Notes: generated by a model from the sequence alone, not told the origin. 64,000 bases of DNA from Vulcanisaeta souniana JCM 11219 (GCF_026000775.1 NZ_AP026830.1:1883056-1947055), one strand, 5' to 3'. Counted from the first letter of the stretch, positions 26,478 to 36,870 are shown. Program-made: numbers and translations.

Positions 26478-28274
26478 TTATTTTGATGACCGCTTTATCC
26501 TCAGTATCTCCTTAAGTAGTGCCATTTCATCCTCTGTTAGTTGGTCCTTGAATTGCGTCATTAGGGTTATTGCGTGCTCCTCGGGTACGTCTATGTATAG
26601 TTCATCGCCCTCCTTGATTTGCCTGCCGATCATTACGTTGCCCTCTATCGATATTGCTACCTCCATGCCCTTCCTGGCCTCCTGTATGTTTTTGCCCTTG
26701 TCCTGTATCTGCATTATTGTGCCTACCTTCTTACCATCACCTCTCATTAATGTATACCCAGGCTTTATAACGCCCTCAAGAACTGCCACACCCACTATCA
26801 CTGGGTTGCTCCTCCTAAATACGTAGCCGGGAAGTATCCTTATCTTCCCAGGCCTTATGTACTTATCGAGTTCCATCTCGATGAGCTTCGTCTTCTGCTC
26901 CTTGTACCACTGGGTGAATTCCTCGACTAGCCTGTAAAGTATTTCATTCCTGAATATCCTTACTCCATACTGCATTGCCTCAATCTCAATATCATGCGGC
27001 ACCTTAACATTAAAGGCCAGTATAACACCATATAACGGATTTTTCTTCTTCACAATGGATGCCTCGACCACATCCCTCCTACTCACATTACCAACATCAG
27101 CCTTCCTGACGGGTATACCCTGGCTCCTGAGGTAAATGACCATGGCCTCAAGTGTACCCAACGTGTCTGCCTTGGCAACAACACCCTCCTTATCCGTCTC
27201 AATCCTAACCTCCGAAACCTCCTCCTTAACCAACTTCATGTATTCATCCAATGAGGCACCCTGAGGAACAACAAATATTGGCGCACCTGGGACAACTTGG
27301 TCAAGTCCATCGGCAATTATCTTGACGCCGACTGCGGCCCTAACCTCATCCATGAACATGTACCTATCCTCGGGATCCCTCATCTCATTAAGTGGCTTTG
27401 GCAGGACCAACATCTTGACCCTTGTACTTACAGGCCCCTCTAGGCCTGCCGTAACCACCACGTCACCCTTCCTAATGACCCCGTCATACAACACCACATC
27501 GCCAGTGACACCCCAACCCTTCTCCTCCCTAATCTCCATAACAACGCCCTTACCAGGCCCGTATGTCACCCTCAACTTCTCCCTATTGAACCTCTGGCTC
27601 AACCCAGCAAGAACAACCAGCAGATCGGCTAGGCCCTCGCCGGTCACGGCACTCGTGGGGACAATAGGCACTTGAGCATTGAAGTCCCTTACCCTATCGT
27701 ACCTATCGGCATCCATACCTAACTTATTAAATTCCTCAATTATCCTGGCAATGGCTTCCTCAACTCTGCCCTGAACATCCTCCCTCTGCTTATCATATGA
27801 TTCAAGGAATGGCGCGTTCTCATTAGGTTCCCAACCGTATATCCTGTCAAGCTTATTCGCCGCAACCACAAAGGGTATATTCCTTGATCTAATTAAGGTG
27901 AGACTCTCGTAGGTTTGTTCCTCGAATCCCCTGGTGATGTCTATGACTAAAACAGCTAAATCAGCCACAGAACCACCCCTACGCCTTAGATTTGAGAAGG
28001 CCGCATGGCCCGGCGTATCAACCATGAGGAAACCCCTAATCCATACTCTACCCTTGAGCTTGAACTTGGCGAGTAATGGGTCGGCTATTTTCTCCACGGC
28101 ACCCCACGGTATGAAGGAGAGACCAATGTGCTGAGTTATCATGCCAGGTTCCCTATAGGCGACGAAGGTGCCCCTTATTTTATCGAGGAGGAGCGTCTTG
28201 CCTACATCAACGTGGCCAACTACTACGGTAATTGGTGGTCTATAATCCACTAATGATGCATCAGCCTTACTCAT
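26478..28274 (-). CDS. infB: Translation initiation factor aIF5B
   Basis: 598 residues, the normal archaeal length. It has GTPase motifs [11 protein letters not shown], the switch region [20 protein letters not shown] and AANKLDRI. Then come the second beta-barrel domain, the linking domain III and the C-terminal barrel ([19 protein letters not shown]). It promotes subunit joining and initiator tRNA positioning. No intein is present. The gene is divergent from L24e across 156 bp. Confidence 0.95.
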   Translation of the reverse strand: MSKADASLVDYRPPITVVVGHVDVGKTLLLDKIRGTFVAYREPGMITQHIGLSFIPWGAVEKIADPLLAKFKLKGRVWIRGFLMVDTPGHAAFSNLRRRGGSVADLAVLVIDITRGFEEQTYESLTLIRSRNIPFVVAANKLDRIYGWEPNENAPFLESYDKQREDVQGRVEEAIARIIEEFNKLGMDADRYDRVRDFNAQVPIVPTSAVTGEGLADLLVVLAGLSQRFNREKLRVTYGPGKGVVMEIREEKGWGVTGDVVLYDGVIRKGDVVVTAGLEGPVSTRVKMLVLPKPLNEMRDPEDRYMFMDEVRAAVGVKIIADGLDQVVPGAPIFVVPQGASLDEYMKLVKEEVSEVRIETDKEGVVAKADTLGTLEAMVIYLRSQGIPVRKADVGNVSRRDVVEASIVKKKNPLYGVILAFNVKVPHDIEIEAMQYGVRIFRNEILYRLVEEFTQWYKEQKTKLIEMELDKYIRPGKIRILPGYVFRRSNPVIVGVAVLEGVIKPGYTLMRGDGKKVGTIMQIQDKGKNIQEARKGMEVAISIEGNVMIGRQIKEGDELYIDVPEEHAITLMTQFKDQLTEDEMALLKEILRIKRSSK

Positions 28275-28430
28275 AATTACCCGGTATGAACAAGAAGTTT
28301 GACTTAAAAATCATTTTCCCACGATACTAAATACCCGTTTTACCTGGGTTGTGGATGTGAACTAGGAATTGAATAATCATTAAACAGGGAAACATAAACT
28401 TTAAAAAATATGATTAAATACGAACGCCGT

Positions 28431-28631
28431 ATGAGGATTTACACGTGCGCATTTTGTGGAAAGCAAATACCACCAGGCACTGGAATAATGTATGTTAAGA
28501 CTGATGGCACAGTACTCAGGTTCTGTAGTAGAAAGTGTTTTGTGAGCGCTACTAAGTACAACCGCGACCCGAGGAAGCTAGCCTGGATCAAAAAGAAGGT
28601 AAGGAAAGTAAAATCTAAGGCGCAGAAATAG
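28431..28631 (+). CDS. rpl24e: 50S ribosomal protein L24e
   Basis: 66 residues. It begins [18 protein letters not shown] with the zinc ligands CxxC and later CSRKC, then the RDPRKLAW segment and a basic tail. The upstream ATG at 28410 is close to the TATA-like ACTTTAAAAAATA (28396-28409), while 28431 lies about 28 bp from it and gives the usual family start. The NUDIX and Nth genes follow on the same strand. Confidence 0.92.
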   Translation: MRIYTCAFCGKQIPPGTGIMYVKTDGTVLRFCSRKCFVSATKYNRDPRKLAWIKKKVRKVKSKAQK

Positions 28632-28671
28632 TTAAGGAAAATTTTAAGATACGCCCAGTAATTCTGCATCA

Positions 28672-29202
28672 ATGGTTATAGTTTATAGTGGTAGACGAAT
28701 TACATTGGACGTATCTAAGGTAATGTTGCCTAATGGGCATGAGATGAATGTAGAGAAAATACTCTTTCCGCGCGCCATAGCTGCACTACCAATATATGAG
28801 AACAATAAGGTTATCCTGTTACGCCAATTTAGACCCGCCGTGAATGAATATGTCCTAGAAATACCCGCGGGGGTCGTTGAGAAGAACGAGACCCCTGAGC
28901 ATGCATTAATTAGGGAATTGAATGAAGAAATCGGGGCTGAGACCGACCACTTTGAAAAACTCTTTGAGGGCTTCACAACACCAGGTTATTCTACTGAGTA
29001 TATATTGATTTATCATGTTAATGTTAAGAAATTAGGTGAACCAAGGCCTGAGCCGCATGAGGTTATTGACAGGGTAGTTGTTGACTTTAGGGATGCAACT
29101 AACATGGTTCTTAATGGCAGTATTAGGGATGCCAAGACCGCGTTGGCAATAGCACTATATATGCTTAGGAGGGGTGATGGGCGTGATTCAGCATGGAGCT
29201 AA
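28672..29202 (+). CDS. NUDIX hydrolase (ADP-ribose pyrophosphatase type)
   Basis: 176 residues. The NUDIX box is complete: GVVEKNETPEHALIRELNEE then IGAE, near residues 62-85. The upstream VILLRQFRPAVNEYVLEIPAG is characteristic of ADP-ribose pyrophosphatases, which cleave ADP-ribose to AMP and ribose 5-phosphate. It has its own TATA-like AAATTTTAAG upstream, 40 bp after L24e, and its 3' end overlaps the endonuclease III start by 10 bp, so the two are translationally coupled. Confidence 0.88.
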   Translation: MVIVYSGRRITLDVSKVMLPNGHEMNVEKILFPRAIAALPIYENNKVILLRQFRPAVNEYVLEIPAGVVEKNETPEHALIRELNEEIGAETDHFEKLFEGFTTPGYSTEYILIYHVNVKKLGEPRPEPHEVIDRVVVDFRDATNMVLNGSIRDAKTALAIALYMLRRGDGRDSAWS

Positions 29203-29885
29203 CTGAGGAACTGGCGCTTAGGGCTCTTGCCAATGTTAAGATTGAGCCTCGGAAGTTCGCCACCATTTATGTGTATAGGAGTAGTAATGATATTTTTAAG
29301 GCGTTAGTTGTGACCATCCTGACGCAGAACACGAATGATAGAAATGCACTTAGGGCCTTTGAGAACCTTGTTAGGTTGGTTGGTGACGTAACACCCGATA
29401 GGTTAGTAGACATTGATGAGGATACCTTGGCTAATGCCATAAGGCCCGCTGGTATGCATAGGATCAGGGCTAGGAAGATCATTGAGTTGTCCAAGGTGAT
29501 TCTTGAGAAATATGGAGGTGATTTATCGCGGATTAAGGATCTCCCCCTCGATGAGGCCAAGAAAGTATTACTCGAGCTTCCTGGTGTTGGTGAGAAGACA
29601 GCCGATGTAATACTTGTTAATCTAGGCAAGTCAACATTCCCTGTTGATACTCACATAACCAGGATATCCATGAGACTTGGTATTGCTAAATCGAGGAATT
29701 ACCGTGAAATACAGCGGGCTTGGATGAACATATTAACACCAGATCCTGGCAGGTATTTGGAAGTTCACCTTAAACTTATTCAGTTCGGTAGGGATGTATG
29801 TACAGCCAGAAATCCAAGATGTAGTGTATGCGGGTTTAAAGAGGTTTGTAATTATTACATTAATAATGTTAAGGATAAAGCCTAG
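29193..29885 (+). CDS. nth: Endonuclease III, DNA glycosylase/AP lyase
   Basis: 230 residues. The helix-hairpin-helix is LPGVGEKTADVILVN with the catalytic Lys, and the catalytic Asp is in PVDTHITRI. The C-terminal [4Fe-4S] ligands follow the C-x6-C-x2-C-x5-C pattern (CTARNPRCSVCGFKEVC). It removes oxidised pyrimidines in base excision repair. The start overlaps the NUDIX gene, a pairing that suggests joint handling of oxidative damage. The stop lies 5 bp from the convergent proteasome gene. Confidence 0.93.
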   Translation: MELTEELALRALANVKIEPRKFATIYVYRSSNDIFKALVVTILTQNTNDRNALRAFENLVRLVGDVTPDRLVDIDEDTLANAIRPAGMHRIRARKIIELSKVILEKYGGDLSRIKDLPLDEAKKVLLELPGVGEKTADVILVNLGKSTFPVDTHITRISMRLGIAKSRNYREIQRAWMNILTPDPGRYLEVHLKLIQFGRDVCTARNPRCSVCGFKEVCNYYINNVKDKA

Positions 29886-29890
29886 TGGAT

Positions 29891-30544
29891 TTAATGAATT
29901 AGTTCCTTGAGGTATGGCGTTGAGTCAACTTCCCTGTAGCCTTCCTTGGTTATTGTTACGACATCAATACCCTCGCCACTCCCTGGATCGTGGTATATGG
30001 CAGACCTAACTGCCCTAACGGCGAGCCTAACGGCATCCTCAATACTCATATCTTTCCTATAGCCATCCTCAAGGACGCCAAATGCTGTCGGTGAACCGCT
30101 GCCTGTTGACATGAACTCGGTTTCCCTGGTTAGCGTTCCGAAGAAGTCCAGCATGTATATGATGGGGCCCTCGTCTGGATCCCAACCACCTAGTATCATA
30201 TGTACTAAGTAGACGTATGGCCTACTTGAGAACACCACAAGGGACGCATAATTGGCCAGGGCCTTTACTGATATAGGCTTCCCAGTATCTACCTTGTATT
30301 GTATGGCCATTGCCGTTAAGGAATCAAGGACCTTTTGCAGATCGGCAACGCCGCCACTCATGGTTGCTGCAATGTGATTGTCAATTTTCCAGATCTTAAC
30401 TCCCTTCTTCCTGTGGGCTATGTAGTAGCCAGCGGTAACTCTCCTGTCCGTGGCTAGTACAACGCCATCATTAATAACGATACCCACAGTGGTTGTTCCT
30501 GTCATTAATCGGTTAAGACCCTCATTATTCCTACTGAGCATCAA
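29891..30544 (-). CDS. psmB: Proteasome beta subunit
   Basis: 217 residues. A 16-residue propeptide ends ...MTG before the catalytic Thr (TTTVGIVINDGVVLATD). Asp17 of the mature chain, the KI lysine near mature position 33-34 (one-residue insertion) and the SGSGSPTAFGVLE and GIDVVTITKEG segments are present. This is therefore the active beta type. Thermoproteales usually carry a second beta gene elsewhere. The FKBP gene lies 48 bp upstream, on the same strand. Confidence 0.93.
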   Translation of the reverse strand: MMLSRNNEGLNRLMTGTTTVGIVINDGVVLATDRRVTAGYYIAHRKKGVKIWKIDNHIAATMSGGVADLQKVLDSLTAMAIQYKVDTGKPISVKALANYASLVVFSSRPYVYLVHMILGGWDPDEGPIIYMLDFFGTLTRETEFMSTGSGSPTAFGVLEDGYRKDMSIEDAVRLAVRAVRSAIYHDPGSGEGIDVVTITKEGYREVDSTPYLKELIH

Positions 30545-30591
30545 ACCAAGGAGAATTAGTTTATTAATAAATCTTAACCTGATTTCTACAT

Positions 30592-31368
30592 TTATTGAGA
30601 CGACTGCTGAGACTCAGGCTTTGACTCCACTTGTTTTTCCTCGGCCTTTACCTCCGCAGGTTTCGCCTCAACTTCCCTCTTTATTTCTATCTCATCAATG
30701 AACACGACCTTACCAACGTTTGTAAATCTACTACCGACCTCATCTGCGATCCTAGCCCTTATGGTGCCCATGTTCTCCATGAACAGTGTCTCAATGGGTA
30801 GCTTTATCGTTACCACGGAACCATCCTGGCTAAGCCCCACATTGACCTTTTCAAGTTCAATCCTTGGTATGTATTGCTTGATTATGTACTTTATCTTGTC
30901 CTCAGTTGTTTCCAGCCTCTTGATTATCTTTGCCGTAACAACAAGGGTCTTACCGGCCAGCGGGTGATTGAAATCAAGTGTCACCCTACCGCCAGTTATG
31001 CTAACGACCCTTCCCTGTTGATTATTGACCTCAACAATATCACCAACCTTAGGCAGCTTACCGTACCTATAGAACTCCCTGATGGATATTACCCTAACCT
31101 TACCTGGGTCCCTCTGCCCAAAGGCCTTGTCTGGCGGTATCTCCACGGTTATTTCCTGGCCCTCGCTCGAATTAATTAACGCCTGCTCCAGTGGTTCGAA
31201 GAGCTTTGACTCACCTATTATTATTAGGCGTGGTTCGTAAATCTCATCAGGCCTGTAAATACCTGCCTCCTTAGCCCTGTCTTCCACTGTGGTTTCCACG
31301 ACCTTATTATCATCCTTATCAACAACTGTATACTCAAGCAGTACGTAATCGCCCTTCTGAAACGGCAT
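30592..31368 (-). CDS. FKBP-type peptidyl-prolyl isomerase (SlyD-like, long archaeal form)
   Basis: 258 residues. Residues 1-150 form the FKBP domain with the IF chaperone insert (DYVLLEYTV, EGQEITVEIPPDKAFGQRD, VTLDFNHPLAGKTLVV). About residues 150-230 make the extra C-terminal domain of 26-30 kDa archaeal FKBPs. A charged tail rich in Glu, Lys, Ser and Gln ends the chain. It acts as a prolyl isomerase and folding helper in the cytoplasm. It is divergent from the DUF131 pair. Confidence 0.9.
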   Translation of the reverse strand: MPFQKGDYVLLEYTVVDKDDNKVVETTVEDRAKEAGIYRPDEIYEPRLIIIGESKLFEPLEQALINSSEGQEITVEIPPDKAFGQRDPGKVRVISIREFYRYGKLPKVGDIVEVNNQQGRVVSITGGRVTLDFNHPLAGKTLVVTAKIIKRLETTEDKIKYIIKQYIPRIELEKVNVGLSQDGSVVTIKLPIETLFMENMGTIRARIADEVGSRFTNVGKVVFIDEIEIKREVEAKPAEVKAEEKQVESKPESQQSSQ

Positions 31369-31454
31369 CGACTATGAACCAAGTAATTACCTTTTAAATT
31401 TTAAGGTTAGAGGAGAAATAGGTTTTAATTTCCCCCTAGGTTATAACATAAATA

Positions 31455-31736
31455 ATGGACATAGCCTACATAATGAGCCTGGCGGTATTACTATCAATAG
31501 TGATGGCATTGCTAGGGGTGATACTCATTATTATTGATGCAATGAGAGAACAAAAAAGAGAGGAAAACAAAGAGGAAGAGAAGAAGGAAAAGGAGGGAAA
31601 GAAGACCAGTGTTGGCGGTGTTGTGCTAATAGGCCCCATACCCATAGTGTTCGGTAATGACTCATCAGTTATCAAGTGGGCCATGGTATTGACAATAATA
31701 GTTGTCGTACTATTCATATTACTTACGTTATTATGA
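31455..31736 (+). CDS. DUF131 family membrane protein
   Basis: 93 residues. An N-terminal membrane helix is followed by a highly charged Glu/Lys stretch (about residues 33-50), the family motif GGVVLIGPIPIVFGND and a second membrane helix at the C-terminus. DUF131 (TIGR00304) proteins are small archaeal membrane proteins of unknown role. Its stop overlaps the start of the next gene (ATGA), and the next protein carries a variant of the same motif. Confidence 0.78.
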   Translation: MDIAYIMSLAVLLSIVMALLGVILIIIDAMREQKREENKEEEKKEKEGKKTSVGGVVLIGPIPIVFGNDSSVIKWAMVLTIIVVVLFILLTLL

Positions 31737-32065
31737 GGCGAGGCGACATGAGACTTTACCAACTCGGTATTTTGCTAATACTACTTGCCGTGATAATACC
31801 AATAATCACCATAACAATCATCATTGCCATTGGGATACCATCCACCAGAACCGCACTGACCAATGTGGGTGGAGCCATCATAGTGTTCCCACTTATTCCA
31901 ATACCAATAATATTTACCTTTGGTAAACCGCAAATAACACAACCATTGATTTGGCTAGCCTATGTAATGTTCATAATATTCCTAGCTCTAATTATATTTT
32001 CAGTGGTGCAGTTTTATAGGGCACGAAGGGAATACATGAGACAATGGCAAGATAAGAACAAGTAA
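31733..32065 (+). CDS. DUF131-related membrane protein, paralogue of the preceding gene
   Basis: About 110 residues from the ATG that overlaps the previous stop; an ATG at 31748 preceded by GAGGCGA is an alternative. Two membrane helices flank a GGAIIVFPLIPIPIIFTFG segment that parallels the DUF131 motif of the upstream gene. The C-terminal tail is basic (RARREYMRQW). The coupling suggests the two proteins form a hetero-oligomer. Function unknown. Confidence 0.65.
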   Translation: MRRGDMRLYQLGILLILLAVIIPIITITIIIAIGIPSTRTALTNVGGAIIVFPLIPIPIIFTFGKPQITQPLIWLAYVMFIIFLALIIFSVVQFYRARREYMRQWQDKNK

Positions 32066-32100
32066 TTACTTAATAAGCCCTGCATTTGGCAATAAACTTA

Positions 32101-33228
32101 ATGAGACTGTACTGGTCACCTGTCGAACTGGCAAGCAGACTGGTGAAAAGGGGCATCACTTATAACTTTGCCAGTGGGTCACCCGACCCTAGCTTATTAC
32201 CGATAAATGACGTGAAGAGATCCTTTGAAACCGTCTATGAGAATTACGGCACGGCAATACTGGCATATCCAGGCGCTGGCGGTTTGAGGGAATTAAGGAT
32301 TGAAGTCTCTAGGTACCTTAATGAGAACCTCAATATCAATGCAAATTGGAGGGATATCATAATCACTGCAGGCGCCCAACACGCGATTAAGTTACTGTCC
32401 CAGTTATTAATAAGGAGAAGGACCGCTATATACACCGAGAATCCAACATTTGTGGAGACCGTGGCTCCCATGAGATATGAGGGCGCCAGATTAATAGGAG
32501 TGCCAATTAGTGATGATGGCATGGATACCCATGAGCTTGAGAAACTTGCTAAAAATAATGGGCCTGGCATAGTTTATACCGTGCCCAATTGCCATAACCC
32601 AACTGGGGTCTCCCTTAGCAGAGATAAGAGAAAGCACTTACTTGAGATCGCAGATAGGTACGAACTTAGGATCATTGAAGACGATCCATACACACCATTA
32701 CATTCTAATGCCGAGCCCGCACTTAAGTCTATGGAAAACGATGTAATTTACGTAGGGACGCTTTCCAAAATACTGGGACCTGGCCTGCGAATAGGCTTTG
32801 TGGTGACCAGCGGTAGGTTAAGAAATAACTTGGAGATGATTGAGCAACATGACTTCGCCACATCAACGCTCACCCAATACATAGTTTATGACTTACTAAG
32901 GAGAGGCGTCGCCAATAGAGTTATTCATAATGCCCGCAGGCTATACCCCAGGAAGCTCAGGGAGCTCGTTGATTCATTAAATGATTATTTACCTGGGGCC
33001 ATCATGTACAATCCCTACTGCGGATTCTACTCCTTCATAAGGACTCAGATAAATGCCTGGGATTTATTGAGAAAAAGCATTAGGCAGGGAGTGGCCTTTG
33101 TGCCCGGAGACAGGTTCTTCATAGATGCAGGTAAACAGGACACTGCCAGGCTTAGTATTGGTTCCATAAGAACAGAACTTATAAGGGATGGAGTAAAGGT
33201 ATTAAGTAGTATAATTAAGGGCGTTTAA
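32101..33228 (+). CDS. PLP-dependent aminotransferase, class I/II (2-aminoadipate/MocR-like)
   Basis: 375 residues from ATG 32101. It has NFASGSPDPSLLP at the N-terminus, YPGAGGLRELR, the IITAGAQHAIKLL cofactor region, TVPNCHNPTGVSL, EDDPYTPL and the PLP Lys in GTLSKILGPGLRIGF. This is the fold-type I group of LysN/ARO8-like enzymes that use 2-aminoadipate, aromatic or branched substrates, so the amino donor is not certain. The last 4 bp overlap the end of the convergent surface-protein gene. Confidence 0.88.
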   Translation: MRLYWSPVELASRLVKRGITYNFASGSPDPSLLPINDVKRSFETVYENYGTAILAYPGAGGLRELRIEVSRYLNENLNINANWRDIIITAGAQHAIKLLSQLLIRRRTAIYTENPTFVETVAPMRYEGARLIGVPISDDGMDTHELEKLAKNNGPGIVYTVPNCHNPTGVSLSRDKRKHLLEIADRYELRIIEDDPYTPLHSNAEPALKSMENDVIYVGTLSKILGPGLRIGFVVTSGRLRNNLEMIEQHDFATSTLTQYIVYDLLRRGVANRVIHNARRLYPRKLRELVDSLNDYLPGAIMYNPYCGFYSFIRTQINAWDLLRKSIRQGVAFVPGDRFFIDAGKQDTARLSIGSIRTELIRDGVKVLSSIIKGV

Positions 33229-35096
33229 TTAATTACTATATACTTGTCTTTTGACCCACCGCCCTTGCTTAGTCCCCTGATTATTATTGAGATTATTAAC
33301 AGTAATATCAATAGACTTGCTATTATGAGAAGTGATTTAACGCCTAGATTACCCAGGGTCCATACTCTGATGAAGACCCTAGTTCCTGTGATGTTCACTA
33401 TGTAAACGTCACTACCGTAAATGACCATACCCAATGAAGAATTAGTGGGCACACAGTATTTACCGGGTCCTTCGTAGTATAGGCTACCAATGTTTAGTGT
33501 GGCTGTTGGTATTTCGTTATTTAGCAAGTCCACTGGCGTGAAATCAATTACGTGGGGATTAAGTACTACGTTACTAGTGGATTTACTACCATTAATTAGT
33601 AGCGTGCTTTGGTAAAGTAATGTGCCATTACCCACCAGGTATACTTGTATGTAACTACCGATTATGGCATTCGGTATATATACCTCTTGCCGTAAATTGC
33701 CGTTTAGCGGGATTACGTATTGACTACCACTATATTTAACAAGAAGATTTAGATCTAGGTCTGGACATTGTTGAGGAATTGATATGTTTAGCGTATAATT
33801 CGAGAATACTGGTATTGTTAATAAGCTATCCTGGGCTACGCTTCTTGTTCCCAGGCTCATTAATTCACCATTTACTAATGTATATAGACTATAATTACCT
33901 GGGTATACACACGTATTGTTGGTGAGCATCAGTAATGTGCCATTTGCATATAAATAAAGAGGGGCATCCACAGGGTTTCCAAGTTCATCAGTTATGGTTA
34001 TGCCTGAGTGCGTAACCAAGGGTAATTGTATTGTTAATGCAGACGCAGGTATTGAGTCCAGGTATATACCTATTGTCCTAATTCCATTAATCACGAGGTA
34101 TATCACCCTATCCATGGCTGGGTTTATTGCCACGCTTCCTGACAAGCTTAGTATCTCGCCATTCTGCGTAGTAATGAATACGTTGTTGCATGTTAATTTT
34201 TGTAACGATGTGTCTACGAACGTTATATCAACGGGCATTGTTGTTATGTTTATGCTACAGTATGGCGAATACGATAGATAGCTTGTCCATGGAGTTATCC
34301 CTGGAATGCCTGGATTTATTGGTGTGCAATTACTGTAGGAGTATTTAATCCATGGTGCGCCTGTTAACATGATTATTGGACGCGAGGGAGAAAGAAGGAT
34401 GAGGTTTTGCATACTGCTTATTGATGTGTAGTAATAGGGGGTTATTATGATATATGTGGTTCCATTGGTCGTGATCTCTACATTACTTGAATACGTAACA
34501 TAGGTAGTTATTTCAGCGTATGTGTTCAGGGATCCCACGTTGATGTTTGAGTACTCGGTATTTAATTGAGCCGTTAGGTAATTATTAATGCTTGCCCTGG
34601 CTGGTAATATTGATATAACCCTAACCAGCGCGAATAGATAGTTAAGCCCTGGAGTTAATGGTATTGATATGTTCATTGAACCCTGCGTAAGAACATACGT
34701 CATATTAGAGCCAGGTATTACCAAAGCCTCCAGTGGGTATTGACCGTACGAACCTATGCTTAGATAGAGGCCATATATTGGCAATGAACAATTAACGTTA
34801 GCACTAACATACTTAGGACTATAATTAATTGGTGTGCTCACGATAGAGCCGTTATACATAATCAATGCCGCTGACGTTATGCCCAGGTTGGATAATGGAT
34901 CCAGGTATGTATTGACCGTCACGTATCCTCCCTGGGAACAGTATTGATATATTGGTATTACCAGTTGATTACCGGTTATATTCATTATCTGCGTAAGTGT
35001 CTGATTATTATAATCAATGTTTATACCGATGTAATTAATAAATATCTGCGCATAAGTCAGTGTAGGAAGTGCCATAAGTACCACAAGTAATGTCAT
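33225..35096 (-). CDS. Large N-glycosylated surface protein with C-terminal membrane anchor
   Basis: About 623 residues from the preferred ATG, which begins a signal peptide (LLVVLMALPTLTYA then QIF). The ectodomain is Ser, Thr, Tyr and Asn-rich with more than ten N-x-S/T sequons and repeating beta-strand patterns. The C-terminus has one long hydrophobic helix (about SLLIIASLLILLLIISIII) and a short Lys-rich tail, so the protein stands on the outside of the membrane. The frame can be extended to an ATG at 35231 overlapping the pyrG stop; that would add a second hydrophobic stretch. Unrecognised; an S-layer associated or extracellular sensory role is possible. Confidence 0.6.
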   Translation of the reverse strand: MTLLVVLMALPTLTYAQIFINYIGINIDYNNQTLTQIMNITGNQLVIPIYQYCSQGGYVTVNTYLDPLSNLGITSAALIMYNGSIVSTPINYSPKYVSANVNCSLPIYGLYLSIGSYGQYPLEALVIPGSNMTYVLTQGSMNISIPLTPGLNYLFALVRVISILPARASINNYLTAQLNTEYSNINVGSLNTYAEITTYVTYSSNVEITTNGTTYIIITPYYYTSISSMQNLILLSPSRPIIMLTGAPWIKYSYSNCTPINPGIPGITPWTSYLSYSPYCSINITTMPVDITFVDTSLQKLTCNNVFITTQNGEILSLSGSVAINPAMDRVIYLVINGIRTIGIYLDSIPASALTIQLPLVTHSGITITDELGNPVDAPLYLYANGTLLMLTNNTCVYPGNYSLYTLVNGELMSLGTRSVAQDSLLTIPVFSNYTLNISIPQQCPDLDLNLLVKYSGSQYVIPLNGNLRQEVYIPNAIIGSYIQVYLVGNGTLLYQSTLLINGSKSTSNVVLNPHVIDFTPVDLLNNEIPTATLNIGSLYYEGPGKYCVPTNSSLGMVIYGSDVYIVNITGTRVFIRVWTLGNLGVKSLLIIASLLILLLIISIIIRGLSKGGGSKDKYIVIN

Positions 35097-35223
35097 CCAA
35101 AATAGGAGTTTAATCACGAAGACAATTAAGAAAGTGGTTATAAATAATACAAACACGTAAAATAACCAAGTTAATGATGATGCAGTTCGCAGTGGATTGA
35201 ATGACAGAGCCTTCGAAAACTGA

Positions 35224-36870
35224 TCATGCATAAACCGTGGTATTCACACTATATGGTGATGGTAATCCATGCTTCCTTCTGTAGGCGGCATTCAATAACG
35301 CCACAAATAACGGATGCGGTCTAAGCGGTCTACTTCTAAATTCTGGGTGGAATTGGGTCGCTACAAAGAAATAGTGGTGTGGGAGCTCTATGATCTCCAC
35401 CCTGGGTACATCAACCCTCCATGCTGAAAACACAAGCCCCTTTTCATTGAGGTCCTTAAAGAACTTCGGATTAATCTCATACCTATGCCTATGTCTCTCT
35501 GTTATTTCTGTAGTGCCATAGACGGCATGGGCTATTGTGCCCTTAACAATGTTTATCCTCCTATTACCAAGTATCATTGTACCACCCAACTCCTCAACAT
35601 TCTTCTCCTCAGGGGTAATGTCAATGACTGGGTATAGGGTGTTTGGATCAACCTCAGTGGTGTGCGCACCCTTAAGGCCGACTACGTTTCTTGCAAACTC
35701 AACTATAGCCAGTTGCATTCCATAGCATATGCCTAGGAATGGAATGTTATTCTCACGGACATATCTTATGGTCTCTATCTTGCCCTCAACGCCCCTGGCA
35801 CCGAATCCAGGTAATACGATTACCGCATCCGCATTATTAAGTTCAGTAATCTTAGTATGATCCTTCTCAATATCTTCGGTATCGCACCAAACAATATTTG
35901 GTTTAAGTCCTAACTTGGCTGCAGCATGCCTAATGGCCTCGACAATGCTTATGTATGAATCATGCAATTTCACATACTTACCGCACATGTATACATTGAT
36001 TTCCTCCTTACTACTTTCAAGGGAGTTAACAAAGGATATCCAGTCATTAAGCCTGGGCTCGGTTGGCGTTATCCCCAGCCTACTCAGTATGTATTTTCCC
36101 AAACCTTGTTCCTCAAGCAATAATGGTACCTTATATATTGTGTCCACGTCATATGAAGTGAAGACAGCACTAGTGGATACATTAGTAAATAGCGAGATCT
36201 TTCTCTTGGTTGATTCATCAAGTGGCTTTGGCGACCTCGCAATTATTATGTCAGGCTGTATACCAACCCTCCTGAGCTCGGCCACGCTATGTTGCAGTGG
36301 CTTTGTCTTAAGTTCGCCAGTAGTTGATAATAGGGGGACCAGGGCAACGTGGATGAATAAAACGTCATTGGGCATTTCAAGCTTCATCTGCCTTGCTGCC
36401 TCGAGAAACGGTAGACCCTCATAATCACCAACCGTACCGCCAATCTCTATTAACACAATGTCAGGTTTTTCCCGCCTTGTTATGAGCAGAATCCTTCTCT
36501 TAATTTCCTCAGTAACATGAGGTATTAACTGGACCGTTTGACCGAGGTACTTACCCTTACGCTCCCTCCTTATTACCGTATAATACACTTGACCACTGGT
36601 TATGTTGTGGTATTTTGGTAGCTCAAGGCCGAGGAAACGCTCATAGTGCCCTAGATCAAGGTCGGTTTCACCCCCGTCAAATGTAACAAAGACCTCGCCG
36701 TGTTGGAATGGATTCATTGTACCGGCATCGACATTTAGGTATGGGTCTATCTTAATGGCAGTTACATTATAACCTCTGGCCTGTAGTATTTTTCCAATTG
36801 ATGATGTTGTGATGCCCTTACCTAATCCTGACAATACACCGCCAGTTACAAAAATGTATTTGGTCGTCAT
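35224..36870 (-). CDS. pyrG: CTP synthase
   Basis: 548 residues. The N-terminal synthetase domain has FVTGGVLSGLGKGITTSSIG and KIDPYLNVDAGTMNP. The C-terminal glutaminase domain has PGFGARGVEGK, the nucleophile Cys in FLGICYGMQLA, and the catalytic FHPEF. It makes CTP from UTP, ATP and glutamine. The surface-protein frame begins just at its end. The promoter lies in the 50 bp after 36870. Confidence 0.96.
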   Translation of the reverse strand: MTTKYIFVTGGVLSGLGKGITTSSIGKILQARGYNVTAIKIDPYLNVDAGTMNPFQHGEVFVTFDGGETDLDLGHYERFLGLELPKYHNITSGQVYYTVIRRERKGKYLGQTVQLIPHVTEEIKRRILLITRREKPDIVLIEIGGTVGDYEGLPFLEAARQMKLEMPNDVLFIHVALVPLLSTTGELKTKPLQHSVAELRRVGIQPDIIIARSPKPLDESTKRKISLFTNVSTSAVFTSYDVDTIYKVPLLLEEQGLGKYILSRLGITPTEPRLNDWISFVNSLESSKEEINVYMCGKYVKLHDSYISIVEAIRHAAAKLGLKPNIVWCDTEDIEKDHTKITELNNADAVIVLPGFGARGVEGKIETIRYVRENNIPFLGICYGMQLAIVEFARNVVGLKGAHTTEVDPNTLYPVIDITPEEKNVEELGGTMILGNRRINIVKGTIAHAVYGTTEITERHRHRYEINPKFFKDLNEKGLVFSAWRVDVPRVEIIELPHHYFFVATQFHPEFRSRPLRPHPLFVALLNAAYRRKHGLPSPYSVNTTVYA

